A stretch of 38,988 nucleotides of DNA from Candidatus Omnitrophota bacterium (GCA_016197155.1 JACPWF010000007.1:1-38988); one strand, 5' to 3'; counted from the stretch's first letter, positions 7,744-15,600 are shown. Notes: generated by a model from the letters alone, not told the origin. Numbers and translations are program-made.

Positions 7744-8732
7744 TTTTTTTCGGGAAGCGGTCTTTCTTCGAGGGCCAGCGACAACACGAGTCCAATCCCC
7801 AGCCAGACCATCTCCCGGATGCGCCGCAGAACCGCAAACGTGAGTCCCAGTGATTTTTCAAATCCGAACTGAAGAAAGATGAGGACGATCCCCGCCTCCT
7901 GCGCCCCGATGCTCGACGGAATGAAAAACGTCGTGATGCGGAGCACCTGGATCAGCGCCTCAAAAAGCCAGGCCTGCTCCCAGCTGATATTCCAGCCGAG
8001 AATTTTTGAGAGGAAGTAAACCTCAAAGATTCCCGCGAACCAGCCCAGGAAATTAAAAAACGCCGAGAGAAAAAAACTCCGGAAATTCGCGGTGTAGAAT
8101 TTTTTGATCTGGTCATCCAGCTCCAAAAAACGGGTTTTCTTTTCTTCCGACTCGTCCCCCCACCAGCGGAACGTTTTCCCGATCGCGTGTACCCGCTTAA
8201 AAATCCCCAGGTGCAGTCCCGCCACCAGAAGAAGCGCCCCGATCCCCAGAACGATCAGAAACGCGACGACGCTATTCCGGAGGACCGGTGTGAGCGGAAG
8301 CGTTTTGAACGTCACGGCGACTCCCCCGATGACGAAAAGATTCAGCGACAGCCAAAACGTCGTGTGAACGATGAGGATCGACGCGAAACCTTCCGAAAGG
8401 CGAATCCCGTGTCGCCGGCGCAACAGTTCGGCCTTGATCGGCTCGCCGCCCAGAGACGCGGCCCAGGGGATGAGGTGATTGAGCGTCTCGCCGATGAGGC
8501 GGATGCGGCACAGGTCCCCAAACGGCACGCGGGTGGGGAGGTTTTTCGGAAACGCGTAGCGCCAGCCCAGGGTGTCAAAAGCGAAAATAAAGGCGTAGAT
8601 GAGAAGCACCGGCAGAAATTTGAAACCCACCGCGTTCAAATGGGAAAGGATCGATTCCCATCCGACGGCGCGGACCGTGGCCCAGAGGATGACAAACCCC
8701 GTCGCCAGGAGAAAAATTTTAAGGATTTTCAT
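7740..8732 (-). CDS. YbhN/UPF0104-type integral membrane protein (flippase-like, LPG synthase TM family)
   Basis: The protein (330 residues) has about eight hydrophobic segments and the family blocks IPWAASLGGEPIKAELL and IPSSIGAQEAGIVLIF. These match the membrane domain shared by lysylphosphatidylglycerol synthases, HpnL and YbhN, which is associated with lipid translocation or transfer. No soluble aminoacyl transferase domain follows, so it is the membrane-only form. It is the last gene of a four-gene minus-strand operon, with ATG 8732 overlapping the 3' end of the CDP-alcohol transferase gene by 14 bases. Its job is likely to move or modify the lipid made by its neighbour (inference). Confidence 0.8.
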   Translation of the reverse strand: MKILKIFLLATGFVILWATVRAVGWESILSHLNAVGFKFLPVLLIYAFIFAFDTLGWRYAFPKNLPTRVPFGDLCRIRLIGETLNHLIPWAASLGGEPIKAELLRRRHGIRLSEGFASILIVHTTFWLSLNLFVIGGVAVTFKTLPLTPVLRNSVVAFLIVLGIGALLLVAGLHLGIFKRVHAIGKTFRWWGDESEEKKTRFLELDDQIKKFYTANFRSFFLSAFFNFLGWFAGIFEVYFLSKILGWNISWEQAWLFEALIQVLRITTFFIPSSIGAQEAGIVLIFLQFGFEKSLGLTFAVLRRIREMVWLGIGLVLSLALEERPLPEKN

Positions 8733-9393
8733 CCGATGGTTTCCTCGCCAGCCACTTTAAGTTGAGAAAGGCCGCGCTCAGCCATAAGGCCTGCATGTAA
8801 ATCCCGCCGAGCCAAAGAATGGCGGAGGTTTTTCCGAGAAGCGCCAGCGCGAGCACCAGCCACGAGGCCTCGCCTTCGCGCAGGGCATCGAATGTCTTAA
8901 GGAGAAAATTTCGCGGCCCCCCGGCGGCGGGAGAGGGATTTTCGAAAACCGCCGGTCCGAAACCTTTTAATTTTTCGGCAATGAGGATCAAAAAATGCAT
9001 CCCCGTGCCGGTGAGCGCCAGAAAAAGGAATAAAAGAACCGGACCGGTCTCGTGTGTGCGGATGAGACCGGCGGCCACGCCGATGAAAAGCGCGTTGTCG
9101 TTCAGAAAATCAGCCGCGATGTCGAACCACTCGCCGAAGCGGCTTCTCAAATTTTTCGCGCGCGCGATCTCGCCGTCGCAGTTGTCCAGGATCACCGCCA
9201 GGCAATAAAAAAAAGCCGCCGCAGCGGACAGATCCGATCGGCCCATCGAAAAAAGAAATCCGCCCGCGATCCCGGAGGCCAGGCAAAGCGCGGTGACGTG
9301 GTTGGGTGTCAGGGGGGTGCGGATGAAAATCGCCGTCAGGGGTTTGGAGAGAAGGCGATTGGCCCTAAAGTCCCGGGAGATTTTAAGGTTCAT
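8719..9393 (-). CDS. CDP-alcohol phosphatidyltransferase family protein
   Basis: The catalytic signature D-x2-D-G-x2-A-R-x8-G-x3-D-x3-D is complete in DNCDGEIARAKN through GEWFDIAAD, roughly residues 70-95. The rest is about six hydrophobic helices in 224 residues. Members displace CMP from a CDP-linked alcohol with a second alcohol in the inner membrane, as in phospholipid synthesis. The alcohol pair is not predictable from the sequence. ATG 9393 overlaps the stop of the PhnW-like gene. This adjacency makes a CDP-activated aminoalkyl-phosphonate a possible donor, but phosphatidyl donors are equally consistent. Confidence 0.88.
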   Translation of the reverse strand: MNLKISRDFRANRLLSKPLTAIFIRTPLTPNHVTALCLASGIAGGFLFSMGRSDLSAAAAFFYCLAVILDNCDGEIARAKNLRSRFGEWFDIAADFLNDNALFIGVAAGLIRTHETGPVLLFLFLALTGTGMHFLILIAEKLKGFGPAVFENPSPAAGGPRNFLLKTFDALREGEASWLVLALALLGKTSAILWLGGIYMQALWLSAAFLNLKWLARKPSDENP

Positions 9394-10466
9394 AAAATTT
9401 TTTTCAGGGTGACGAGGAACCGCCGGATGTCTTTTTCCCGGATGTCTCCGAGGTTGGCGACGCGGAAAATTTTTCCCTCGAGATTCGACTGGCCGGCGTA
9501 AATGACAAAGCCCGCCTTTTTTAGAGAGTCATGCAGGGCCCTGTAGGAAACACGAGGCGGCGTCCAAAGGGCGGTCAGAACATGCGAGCGGTATTTTTTT
9601 TCGACGAGGAAGTGAAGCCCAAGATCCATGAATCCTTTTTCCAGGAGCGCGCTTTTTTTCGCGTAGTTTCGGATGCGCCGCGAAAGCCCTTCTTTCAAAA
9701 GCTCGCTGAGGGCCTCGTCAAACGCGTAGAAAATGGGCACGGCCGGGGTGAAGGGCGTCTGGTCCCTTTCCTCGTGCGCGAGCGTGTGAGAAAGATTCAG
9801 GTAAAGCGATCGGGGTTTTTTCATCCGGAGTTTTTTGGCCTGGGCTTTCGAAAGGATCACAAACGACGCGCCGGGAAGGCCGTGCAGGCATTTTCCGGCA
9901 CTGCCGGCGCAGGCGTCGATGGACCATTTTTTAAAATCCACCGTCTCGCCGCCGAGAGAACTCACCGCGTCGACCAAAAAAGTTTTTTTGTATTTTTTGG
10001 CGAGCGCGCCGACCGCGGCAAGGGGATTGAGCATCCCCGTCGAGGTCTCGTGATGCACCGCCCCGATCCCGTGAATGGAAGAATCATTTTTGAGAAGCCT
10101 CTCGATCTTTTCCATTTCTGGAAAAGCCCCCGGCTCACTCCGCAGGACTTCGACCGGCGAATCGTGGATCTCGAGTATCGTTTTCATGCGGTCCCCATAG
10201 ACGCCGTTCGAGAGAACGAGGATCTTTTTGCCCTCCTCGGCGAAAGAGGAAAGCATCGCCTCAAGCGCGGCGGTACCGGACCCGCTGAGGAGCGCGACCG
10301 TGTGGGTGCCGGAAATTTTGAACAATTTTAAAATTTTCCCGCGGATCGACCTTAAAAGGGCGGCAAACTCCGGCTCGCGGTGGCAGATGTCGTCCCTGAG
10401 GAGGGCCCCGCGCACGCGGTCGGTGACATTGACCGGACCCGGATTTAGGAGCACCCAGCGTTTCAT
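9390..10466 (-). CDS. Class V aminotransferase, 2-aminoethylphosphonate-pyruvate transaminase (PhnW)-like
   Basis: The opening WVLLNPGPVNVTDRVR, the segment DICHREPEFA, the aspartate in FLVDAVSSLGGE and the PLP Lys context SAGKCLHGLPGASFVI closely follow PhnW and related alanine-glyoxylate-type enzymes. At 358 residues it has normal family length. ATG 10466 is preferred because it overlaps the uppP stop (ATGA) and gives the family's short N-terminus; an in-frame TTG lies 12 bases upstream. PhnW interconverts phosphonoacetaldehyde and 2-aminoethylphosphonate. No pepM, ppd or phnX is in the window, so biosynthetic or catabolic direction and even substrate remain open. Confidence 0.8.
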   Translation of the reverse strand: MKRWVLLNPGPVNVTDRVRGALLRDDICHREPEFAALLRSIRGKILKLFKISGTHTVALLSGSGTAALEAMLSSFAEEGKKILVLSNGVYGDRMKTILEIHDSPVEVLRSEPGAFPEMEKIERLLKNDSSIHGIGAVHHETSTGMLNPLAAVGALAKKYKKTFLVDAVSSLGGETVDFKKWSIDACAGSAGKCLHGLPGASFVILSKAQAKKLRMKKPRSLYLNLSHTLAHEERDQTPFTPAVPIFYAFDEALSELLKEGLSRRIRNYAKKSALLEKGFMDLGLHFLVEKKYRSHVLTALWTPPRVSYRALHDSLKKAGFVIYAGQSNLEGKIFRVANLGDIREKDIRRFLVTLKKIL

Positions 10467-11227
10467 CGCAGGCACCAAAAAAGCACGGCGACGGCGATGC
10501 GCCAGACGCCGAATCCGATAAAATTATTATTTTTGATGAAGTTTAAAAAAAACCGCATCCCAAAAACCGCCACGGCGAAGGAAGCGGCCAGGCCCGTCGC
10601 CAGAAGAAGGATCTCGTCGCCCGAAAAGGGCCTGCCGCTTTTCAGGAGATCCAGCCCCGTCGCGGCCAGCATCGTCGGCACGGCGAGGACGAACGAAAAT
10701 TCGACGACCGTTTTTCGTTTCAACCCCACCCCCATGCCGCCCAGGATCGTCGCGGCCGAGCGCGACACGCCGGGGACAAACGCGAACGATTGGAAGACGC
10801 CGATCAAAAACGACTGTCTGTAGCTCATTTTTGAAATTTCATCCGTCGCGGTCTCTTTTTCGCGGTGGAAAATTTCGAACAGGATGAGCAGAACCCCGCC
10901 CGCGAAAAGCGCCCAGAGGACGATTTGGCTTGAAAGGAGAAATTTTTTAATGAATTTGTAGAAAAAAAGGCCCAAAACTGCACTTGGCAGAAAGGCCGCG
11001 AGGATGCGTTTCAGGATTTCCGCGTTCAAAAGAAGCGACCGCCCGTAAAGCGCCACCACCGCGAGGATCGCGCCCAGTTGGATGATGATCTCGAAGCTTT
11101 TCAGGAACTCGCTTTGGGGAAGGGCGAGGATTTTAGCCGTCAAAATGAGGTGTCCCGTCGAGGAAACCGGCAAAAACTCCGTCAACCCCTCGACGAGGCC
11201 GAGGATGAGACTGTGAATGAGATTCAT
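10463..11227 (-). CDS. uppP: Undecaprenyl-diphosphatase
   Basis: UppP (BacA) recycles undecaprenyl diphosphate to the monophosphate carrier for peptidoglycan and other surface polymers in the inner membrane. The two catalytic blocks are present: GLVEGLTEFLPVSSTGHL at the N-terminus and FVPGVSRSAATILGGMG in the middle, with about seven to eight hydrophobic helices across 254 residues. It is the first gene of the minus-strand operon. A plausible promoter lies so close to ATG 11227 that the transcript may be leaderless. Placement ahead of a lipid transferase and a flippase-like gene fits an envelope role for the whole operon. Confidence 0.95.
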   Translation of the reverse strand: MNLIHSLILGLVEGLTEFLPVSSTGHLILTAKILALPQSEFLKSFEIIIQLGAILAVVALYGRSLLLNAEILKRILAAFLPSAVLGLFFYKFIKKFLLSSQIVLWALFAGGVLLILFEIFHREKETATDEISKMSYRQSFLIGVFQSFAFVPGVSRSAATILGGMGVGLKRKTVVEFSFVLAVPTMLAATGLDLLKSGRPFSGDEILLLATGLAASFAVAVFGMRFFLNFIKNNNFIGFGVWRIAVAVLFWCLR

Positions 11228-11233
11228 GGTACA

Positions 11234-11263
11234 ATCCTAGCATTAACGGCGGGCCAAGGGCAA
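11234..11263 (-). promoter_or_regulatory. Candidate uppP operon promoter (leaderless)
   Basis: On the minus strand TTGCCC (11263-11258) and TAGGAT (11239-11234) are separated by 18 bases, and TGC directly before TAGGAT forms an extended -10. Only six bases separate the -10 box from ATG 11227, so transcription would start at or next to the A of the start codon. No ribosome binding site is visible, which agrees with a leaderless mRNA. Confidence 0.45.
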
Positions 11264-11270
11264 TAGCCCC

Positions 11271-11313
11271 TTGACGGGTAGATATGACTATGGTAATATT
11301 ACTATGGTCATAT
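11271..11313 (+). promoter_or_regulatory. Toxin-antitoxin promoter with 32-bp dyad operator
   Basis: TTGACG at 11271-11276 and TAATAT at 11294-11299 are 17 bases apart, with TGG before the -10 giving an extended -10. Bases 11282-11313 form a dyad in which 28 of 32 positions match their own reverse complement. Within it ACTATGGT occurs twice as a direct repeat (11287-11294 and 11301-11308). The dyad covers the -10 and the presumed transcription start and ends just before the AGGAGG of the antitoxin gene. This is the arrangement expected of an operator bound by a Phd-type antitoxin. Confidence 0.65.
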
Positions 11314-11326
11314 AGGAGGGTTGGGG

Positions 11327-11557
11327 ATGAACATGCCGGCCGGAGTTTTCAAGGCCAAGTGCCTGAAGCTGATGGACGAGATACGTCTGTCGCACAAGGA
11401 GGTCGTGATCACCAAGCGGGGACTCGCGGTGGCGAAGCTCGTGCCGGTCGAGCCGTTTGAAAAAAAGCCGCTCTTCGGTCTTTTGAAAAATTCCGTGAAG
11501 GCGGTCAAAGGGGACCTCGTGCCGTCTTTGAAGGAAGAATGGCATGCCGAGCGCTAG
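11327..11557 (+). CDS. Phd/YefM-family antitoxin
   Basis: The protein (76 residues) has the family N-terminus GVFKAKCLKLMDEI followed by EVVITKRGLAVAKLVPV, the DNA-binding Phd/YefM fold, and a charged C-terminal tail (KEEWHAER) that would contact the toxin. ATG 11327 is chosen because AGGAGG at 11314-11319 sits seven bases upstream; a TTG at 11321 is too close. It overlaps the PIN gene by 14 bases, as usual for toxin-antitoxin pairs. It probably represses its own promoter through the dyad just upstream. Confidence 0.88.
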   Translation: MNMPAGVFKAKCLKLMDEIRLSHKEVVITKRGLAVAKLVPVEPFEKKPLFGLLKNSVKAVKGDLVPSLKEEWHAER

Positions 11558-11981
11558 GTCCTCCGCGCGTCCGGTTTTACTCGACACCCACGCGTGGTTC
11601 TGGTTCATGAGCGGCGATCGTCGGATGGACAAACCGGCTTTGGTCCGTTTGATCGAAAGAGCCGCCGAACACGGCGAGGCCTTTGTGTCCGTGATGTCGG
11701 TCTGGGAGATCGGCATGCTCGAAGCCAAGGGGCGGATCCGGCTGTCCTGCAGTGTGTTCGAGTGGGTTCACAAGGCAATCGGAGAAGGCGGGATCGCGCT
11801 GGCCGATTTGACGCCGGACATTGCGGTCGAGAGCACCCGTCTGGAAGGCGCCCAAGGCCTCGATCCGGTTGACAAAATTCTTATCGCGACGGCAAAGAGT
11901 CTGGGTGCCGCGTTTTTGACGAGGGACGAAGCGGTCCTCTCATTCGCCAAGAGGCATTTGTTGGAAGCCGTGGAGATTTAA
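11544..11981 (+). CDS. PIN-domain toxin (VapC-like ribonuclease)
   Basis: This PIN-domain nuclease (145 residues) shows the acidic metal-binding set: Asp14 in VLLDTHAWF, the Glu of MSVWEIGML, the Asp of LDPVDKILIATA and the Asp of FLTRDEAVLSFA. VapC-like enzymes cleave RNA, often tRNA or rRNA, when freed from the antitoxin. It is coded with a Phd-type partner, overlapping by 14 bases. The stop lies only seven bases before the ATG of glmS, so toxin and glmS are probably on the same mRNA. Confidence 0.88.
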   Translation: MPSARSSARPVLLDTHAWFWFMSGDRRMDKPALVRLIERAAEHGEAFVSVMSVWEIGMLEAKGRIRLSCSVFEWVHKAIGEGGIALADLTPDIAVESTRLEGAQGLDPVDKILIATAKSLGAAFLTRDEAVLSFAKRHLLEAVEI

Positions 11982-11988
11982 ATAGGAA

Positions 11989-13893
11989 ATGTGCGGAATA
12001 TTCGGTTACACCGGCAAAAAAGAGGCCCAGGGGCTTGTCCTGGAAGGCCTGAAGCATCTGGAGTACCGCGGCTACGATTCGTCGGGCATCGCGGTTCAGA
12101 ACGGTTTTGATCATCTGGCGGTCCGGAAAACGGACGGCAAGATCAAACGCCTTGAGGAAATTTTAAAGGCCCATCCGCTGAAAGGCACGACGGCCATCGG
12201 CCACACGCGCTGGGCCACCCACGGCACGCCCAGTCCCCAAAACGCCCATCCGCATCTGGACCACGAAAGCCAGATCGCCGTGGTCCACAACGGCATCATT
12301 GAAAATTATTTTGATCTGAAAAAGACCCTCGAGGAGGAAGGCGTCCGCTTTCGCTCGGAAACCGACACGGAAGTGATCGTGCACCTGGTCTCCAAATACT
12401 ATAAAGGAAATCTCGAAAACGCCGTGCGCGCGGCCCTCCGGAATTTAAAAGGCACCTACGCGGTCGCCGTGATCGCCTCGCACGAGCCGGGGAAGATCGT
12501 CGCGGCCAAGTGCGACAGCCCGCTGGTTTTGGGTCTCGGGACGAATGAAAGCTATCTGGCCAGCGACGTCTCGGCCGTTCTCGAGCACACCCGGCGCGTG
12601 ATTTTTTTGGAGAATGGGGACGTCGTGAGCTTATCCGGCGGAAAATTTCAACTGACGGATCTGGCGGGCAAGCCCGTTTCGCGAAAAACAAACGTCATCG
12701 ACTGGGACGTCGCGCGCGCCCGAAAAGGCGGTTTCGAGCATTTCATGCTGAAGGAGATTTTCGAACAACCGGAAATTTTGTCGGCCATTTTAAAGGAACG
12801 CGCGAGCGGCTCCCGGATCCATTTTGAGGAACTCAAAATTTCCGAGACAAAACTGAAAAGAATAAAGAGAATCACGATCATCGCCTGCGGCACGGCGTAC
12901 CACGCGGGCCTGACGGCCAAATACATTTTCGAGGAATTCACCGACATCCCCGTGTGGGTGGACACCTCGTCCGAATTCCGCTACCGCGACGCGAAGGTCG
13001 GGCCGGACACGCTGGTCGTGGCAATCTCTCAGAGTGGGGAGACCGCCGACACGCTCGCGGGCCTGAGAGAGGCGAAAAAGAAAAAGGCGCTCACGCTTTC
13101 GGTTTGCAACGTGCTGGGCAGTTCGCTTGCCCGCGAGGCGCACGGGGTGATCTACACCCACGCGGGGCCGGAGATCGCGGTCGCCTCGACCAAGGCCTAC
13201 ACCGCGCAGTTGACGGTCCTGTATCTTTTGGCGTTTTACTTCGCGCAGATCGCCGCGTCCGGCCCCTCAAAAAAACTCGCGGGCCTGCTGAAGGAATTCA
13301 TCCGCGTCCCGCACCTCATGCAAAATATTCTCGACCGCTACAAGCGCGATGAAGGCCAGTGGCGCGAAAACGCGCATGATTTCAACGTGCGCTATCACGC
13401 CCAGCTCGAGAAATATTTCAACGCCGACCCCGAGAAGCGCAAGCGCTCCCCGAACGGTTTTTTCCTGTATCTGGGGCGGAATATCAATTACCCGAGCGCC
13501 CTCGAAGGCGCTTTGAAACTGAAGGAAATTTCCTACATCCCCGCCGAGGGCTACGCGGCCGGCGAGATGAAACACGGCCCCATCGCGCTCATCGACGAGA
13601 ACCCGTGGGTGATCTGCATCGCCCCCCAGTCCAGGACCTACGACAAGATGATCTCGAACATCCAGGAAATCCGCGCGCGCGGCGGGTGCATCATCCCGAT
13701 CGTGACCGAGAAAGACGAGGCGATCCGGCGGCTGGACCCCATTTACGTGATCGAAATCCCGCCGGTGTCGGAGATTTTTTCGCCGCTTTTGGTGATCGTG
13801 CCTTTACAGCTCATCGCCTACTCGGTGGCGCGCGAATTCGGCGAGGACATCGACCAGCCACGCAATCTCGCCAAATCCGTGACCGTTGAGTGA
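11989..13893 (+). CDS. glmS: Glutamine--fructose-6-phosphate aminotransferase (isomerizing)
   Basis: GlmS makes glucosamine-6-phosphate from fructose-6-phosphate and glutamine, the entry step to peptidoglycan and lipopolysaccharide amino sugars. The mature glutaminase nucleophile Cys2 is in MCGIFGYTG, followed by HTRWATHGTPSPQNAHPH and HNGIIENY. Two SIS domains follow with SQSGETADTLAGLR and EGALKLKEISYIPAEGYAAGEMKHGP, ending in the canonical DQPRNLAKSVTVE. At 634 residues it is about 25 longer than typical; the extra residues lie around EKYFNADPEKRKRSP in the second SIS domain. No glmS ribozyme could lie in the 7-base gap upstream, and no good ribosome binding site is seen, so it may depend on coupling to the toxin gene. 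Confidence 0.97.
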   Translation: MCGIFGYTGKKEAQGLVLEGLKHLEYRGYDSSGIAVQNGFDHLAVRKTDGKIKRLEEILKAHPLKGTTAIGHTRWATHGTPSPQNAHPHLDHESQIAVVHNGIIENYFDLKKTLEEEGVRFRSETDTEVIVHLVSKYYKGNLENAVRAALRNLKGTYAVAVIASHEPGKIVAAKCDSPLVLGLGTNESYLASDVSAVLEHTRRVIFLENGDVVSLSGGKFQLTDLAGKPVSRKTNVIDWDVARARKGGFEHFMLKEIFEQPEILSAILKERASGSRIHFEELKISETKLKRIKRITIIACGTAYHAGLTAKYIFEEFTDIPVWVDTSSEFRYRDAKVGPDTLVVAISQSGETADTLAGLREAKKKKALTLSVCNVLGSSLAREAHGVIYTHAGPEIAVASTKAYTAQLTVLYLLAFYFAQIAASGPSKKLAGLLKEFIRVPHLMQNILDRYKRDEGQWRENAHDFNVRYHAQLEKYFNADPEKRKRSPNGFFLYLGRNINYPSALEGALKLKEISYIPAEGYAAGEMKHGPIALIDENPWVICIAPQSRTYDKMISNIQEIRARGGCIIPIVTEKDEAIRRLDPIYVIEIPPVSEIFSPLLVIVPLQLIAYSVAREFGEDIDQPRNLAKSVTVE

Positions 13894-14585
13894 TGGGGTC
13901 AGAGGCCTCCGACCCCGCGGGTGTTCTGCATTTGGTCGCCACGCCCATCGGCAACCTCGGCGACATCACTTACCGCGCGGTTGAAATTTTGAAGAGCGCG
14001 GACCTCATCGCCTGCGAGGATACGCGCCGCTCGAAAATCCTCCTCGACCATTACGGCATCCATAAGCCGCTTGTGAGCTACCACGATTTTTCCGAAAGAA
14101 AAAAAACGCCCGGGCTCATCGCGGAAATAAAAAACGGCAAGAAAGTGGCGCTCATCTCCGACGCGGGGACACCCGGCATCGCCGACCCCGGGTACCGCCT
14201 CGTTCGGGCGGCCATTGAGAATGGAATAAAAATCGAGGCCCTCCCGGGCCCGTCGGCGGTCCTGGCGGCGCTGGTCGTCTCCGGTCTTCCCACGGATCGC
14301 TTCGCGTTTGAAGGCTTTTTGCCCGTCAAATCCGGCGCGCGGGAGAAAAAGCTCCTCTCCTTAAAGGAAGAGGAACGCACCGTCATTTTTTACGAATCCC
14401 CGCACCGGCTCCTCAAATCTCTCGAGGCTATCCGCCAAACGATCGGCGACACGCCGCTGGTCATCGCCCGCGAGCTCACGAAAAAATTTGAGGAGGTTTT
14501 CCGCGGCACGGCTTTGGAAGCTTTGAAGTATTTCTCGGAAAAAAAAATTTTAGGGGAATTTGTGATTCTTATCCATGTCAAATAA
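13893..14585 (+). CDS. rsmI: 16S rRNA (cytidine(1402)-2'-O)-methyltransferase
   Basis: RsmI methylates the ribose of C1402 in 16S rRNA. The family opening LHLVATPIGNLGDITYRA is followed by LIACEDTRRSKILLDHYGI, LISDAGTPGIADPGYRL and LPGPSAVLAALVVSGLP. ATG 13893 overlaps the glmS stop (TGATG). The first residues after Met (GSEASDP) are encoded by a 22-base near-palindrome at 13895-13916 that also forms the ends of an element in carA; normal RsmI starts at the LHLVATP block. The start codon therefore appears to abut an inserted repeat. The length of 230 residues is otherwise normal. Confidence 0.95.
   Translation: MGSEASDPAGVLHLVATPIGNLGDITYRAVEILKSADLIACEDTRRSKILLDHYGIHKPLVSYHDFSERKKTPGLIAEIKNGKKVALISDAGTPGIADPGYRLVRAAIENGIKIEALPGPSAVLAALVVSGLPTDRFAFEGFLPVKSGAREKKLLSLKEEERTVIFYESPHRLLKSLEAIRQTIGDTPLVIARELTKKFEEVFRGTALEALKYFSEKKILGEFVILIHVK
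13895..13916. repeat. Short palindromic element at the rsmI start (GGAGGCCT family)
   Basis: This 22-base stretch begins GGGGTCAGAGG and ends CCTCCGACCCC. It equals its own reverse complement at 20 of 22 positions; the two exceptions would form G-U pairs in RNA. The same arm sequence bounds the longer element at 22376-22438 in carA, so the two are related copies. It lies in frame immediately after the rsmI start codon. Confidence 0.75.
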
Positions 14586-14588
14586 TAA

Positions 14589-14670
14589 GTCATTGCGAGG
14601 AGGAGCGAAGCGACGACGAAGCAATCTTTTCGTAGAGATTGCTTCGCGCCCTGCTGGCGCTCGCAATGAC
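14589..14670. repeat. Dispersed 82-bp palindromic repeat (GTCATTGCGAG type)
   Basis: The element starts GTCATTGCGAG and ends with the exact reverse complement CTCGCAATGAC. Inside, GAAGCAATCT and AGATTGCTTC form a second inverted pair. This GTCATTGCGAG...GCAATCTC pattern is known to me as a dispersed intergenic repeat in many bacterial genomes. It sits three bases after the rsmI stop and could fold into a long hairpin in the rsmI transcript. No T-run follows, so it is not a classical terminator. Confidence 0.8.
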
Positions 14671-14681
14671 GGTGACGCGTC

Positions 14682-15083
14682 ATGAAAGACATCCATTTCC
14701 GGGTTTGGCATTTGAAAGAAAATAAGATGTACTACCGCGGCTACCAGAAATTTCTCCACGTGCTTCTCTGCGAAGACGATCACGGTGAAAACGACGGCCG
14801 CGGGAGGCCCGTCAGGCGGGCCGGCTACGGCGATTGCGTTTTCCTCGAGAGCACGGGATTAAGAGACAAAAATGGCAGAGAAGTTTTTGAGGGCGACCTG
14901 ATCCGGGTGCAATATAAGGAAAGGTCGTTTACGGGCGTCGTGGGGCCCGTTCCGGATACCTTTGGGGCGGGTAAGAAACACCCCCTGTCCGGTCTTCTCA
15001 AATCAAACGGCGTCATGGGAAGCCCCGAGGATTTGGACATTGAAGTGATTGGAAATGAATATGAAACTGATTTACATTCTTGA
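14682..15083 (+). CDS. YopX-family protein
   Basis: The protein (133 residues) opens with KDIHFRVWHLKENKMYYRG and contains FLESTGLRDKNGREVFEGDLIRV, the defining block of the YopX family, which is mostly found in phages and integrated elements and has no established biochemical role. No other phage gene is visible nearby, so this is likely a domesticated or stranded mobile-element gene. ATG 14682 lies just after the dispersed repeat; no strong ribosome binding site is seen. Its 3' end overlaps the start of the NYN-domain gene by 23 bases. Confidence 0.82.
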   Translation: MKDIHFRVWHLKENKMYYRGYQKFLHVLLCEDDHGENDGRGRPVRRAGYGDCVFLESTGLRDKNGREVFEGDLIRVQYKERSFTGVVGPVPDTFGAGKKHPLSGLLKSNGVMGSPEDLDIEVIGNEYETDLHS

Positions 15084-15555
15084 CGGGTATAACGTCATTC
15101 ACGCCATTCCCCGGTTCAAACGCAAACTCGACGAGAGCCTCGAGGCCGCGCGGGCGGCGCTTTTGGCTTTCTGCGCCGGCCTCAAGGCCTCTCGGAAAGA
15201 CATTCATTCGATCACCGTGGTTTTTGACGGCCAGGAGGCAGGTCAGGAGCATGCGCCCGGGGGTGTCCGCGTTCTTTTTACCCATCGCGGGGAAGAGGCA
15301 GATGAGCGCATCTTAAGCATTATCCGTGAAAGTCCGTCCACCTGCCGTTTTCGCATTGTCTCAAACGATAATTTTATTCTCAACAACTGCAGAGCCCATT
15401 CAACCGATATCCTGTCAGTTGAGGATTTTTTCAAGGAGTTTATATCTGATAACTCATTGAAAAATAAAGAGTTAAATGAAAAAGAAAAGCCGGATGCCTC
15501 TAGCTGTGAGGGGCGCCGAATCACCGAAGATTATAAGAAATATCTAGATTTTTAA
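15061..15555 (+). CDS. YacP-like NYN-domain ribonuclease
   Basis: The protein has the NYN (PIN-like) motifs YILDGYNVIHAIP, VVFDG and a conserved Asp region in EEADERILSI, plus RIVSNDNFI. These match the YacP/Rae1 family; Bacillus Rae1 cleaves mRNA in the ribosomal A site. ATG 15061 is chosen because GGA at 15051-15053 is suitably spaced and the family begins near MKLIYILDGYN; ATG 15055 and TTG 15049 are in frame. The 3' third is richer in A and T than the neighbours and encodes a charged low-conservation tail (NSLKNKELNEKEKPD). Confidence 0.85.
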   Translation: MKLIYILDGYNVIHAIPRFKRKLDESLEAARAALLAFCAGLKASRKDIHSITVVFDGQEAGQEHAPGGVRVLFTHRGEEADERILSIIRESPSTCRFRIVSNDNFILNNCRAHSTDILSVEDFFKEFISDNSLKNKELNEKEKPDASSCEGRRITEDYKKYLDF

Positions 15556-15571
15556 TCCTATTAACCCCATC

Positions 15572-15600
15572 TTGAAATCCTGCCACCTATGATGTATAAT
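15572..15600 (+). promoter_or_regulatory. Sigma-70-type promoter for the small secreted protein pair
   Basis: TTGAAA (15572-15577) and TATAAT (15595-15600) are exactly 17 bases apart in an A+T-rich gap. Transcription would start near 15607, leaving a leader of about 35 bases with AAAAGG ahead of ATG 15642. No terminator hairpin for the upstream gene is evident. Confidence 0.75.

Noticed and set aside
11981-11989. glmS ribozyme or riboswitch
   Set aside because: Only seven bases separate glmS from the toxin gene, leaving no room for the ribozyme.
12984-13500. Palindromic insertion explaining the longer glmS
   Set aside because: The extra residues around EKYFNADPEKRKR are not encoded by any inverted or direct repeat that I can find, so this looks like ordinary length variation.
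14589-14670. Rho-independent terminator for rsmI
   Set aside because: The hairpin is long but no T-run follows it, and the sequence matches a dispersed repeat.
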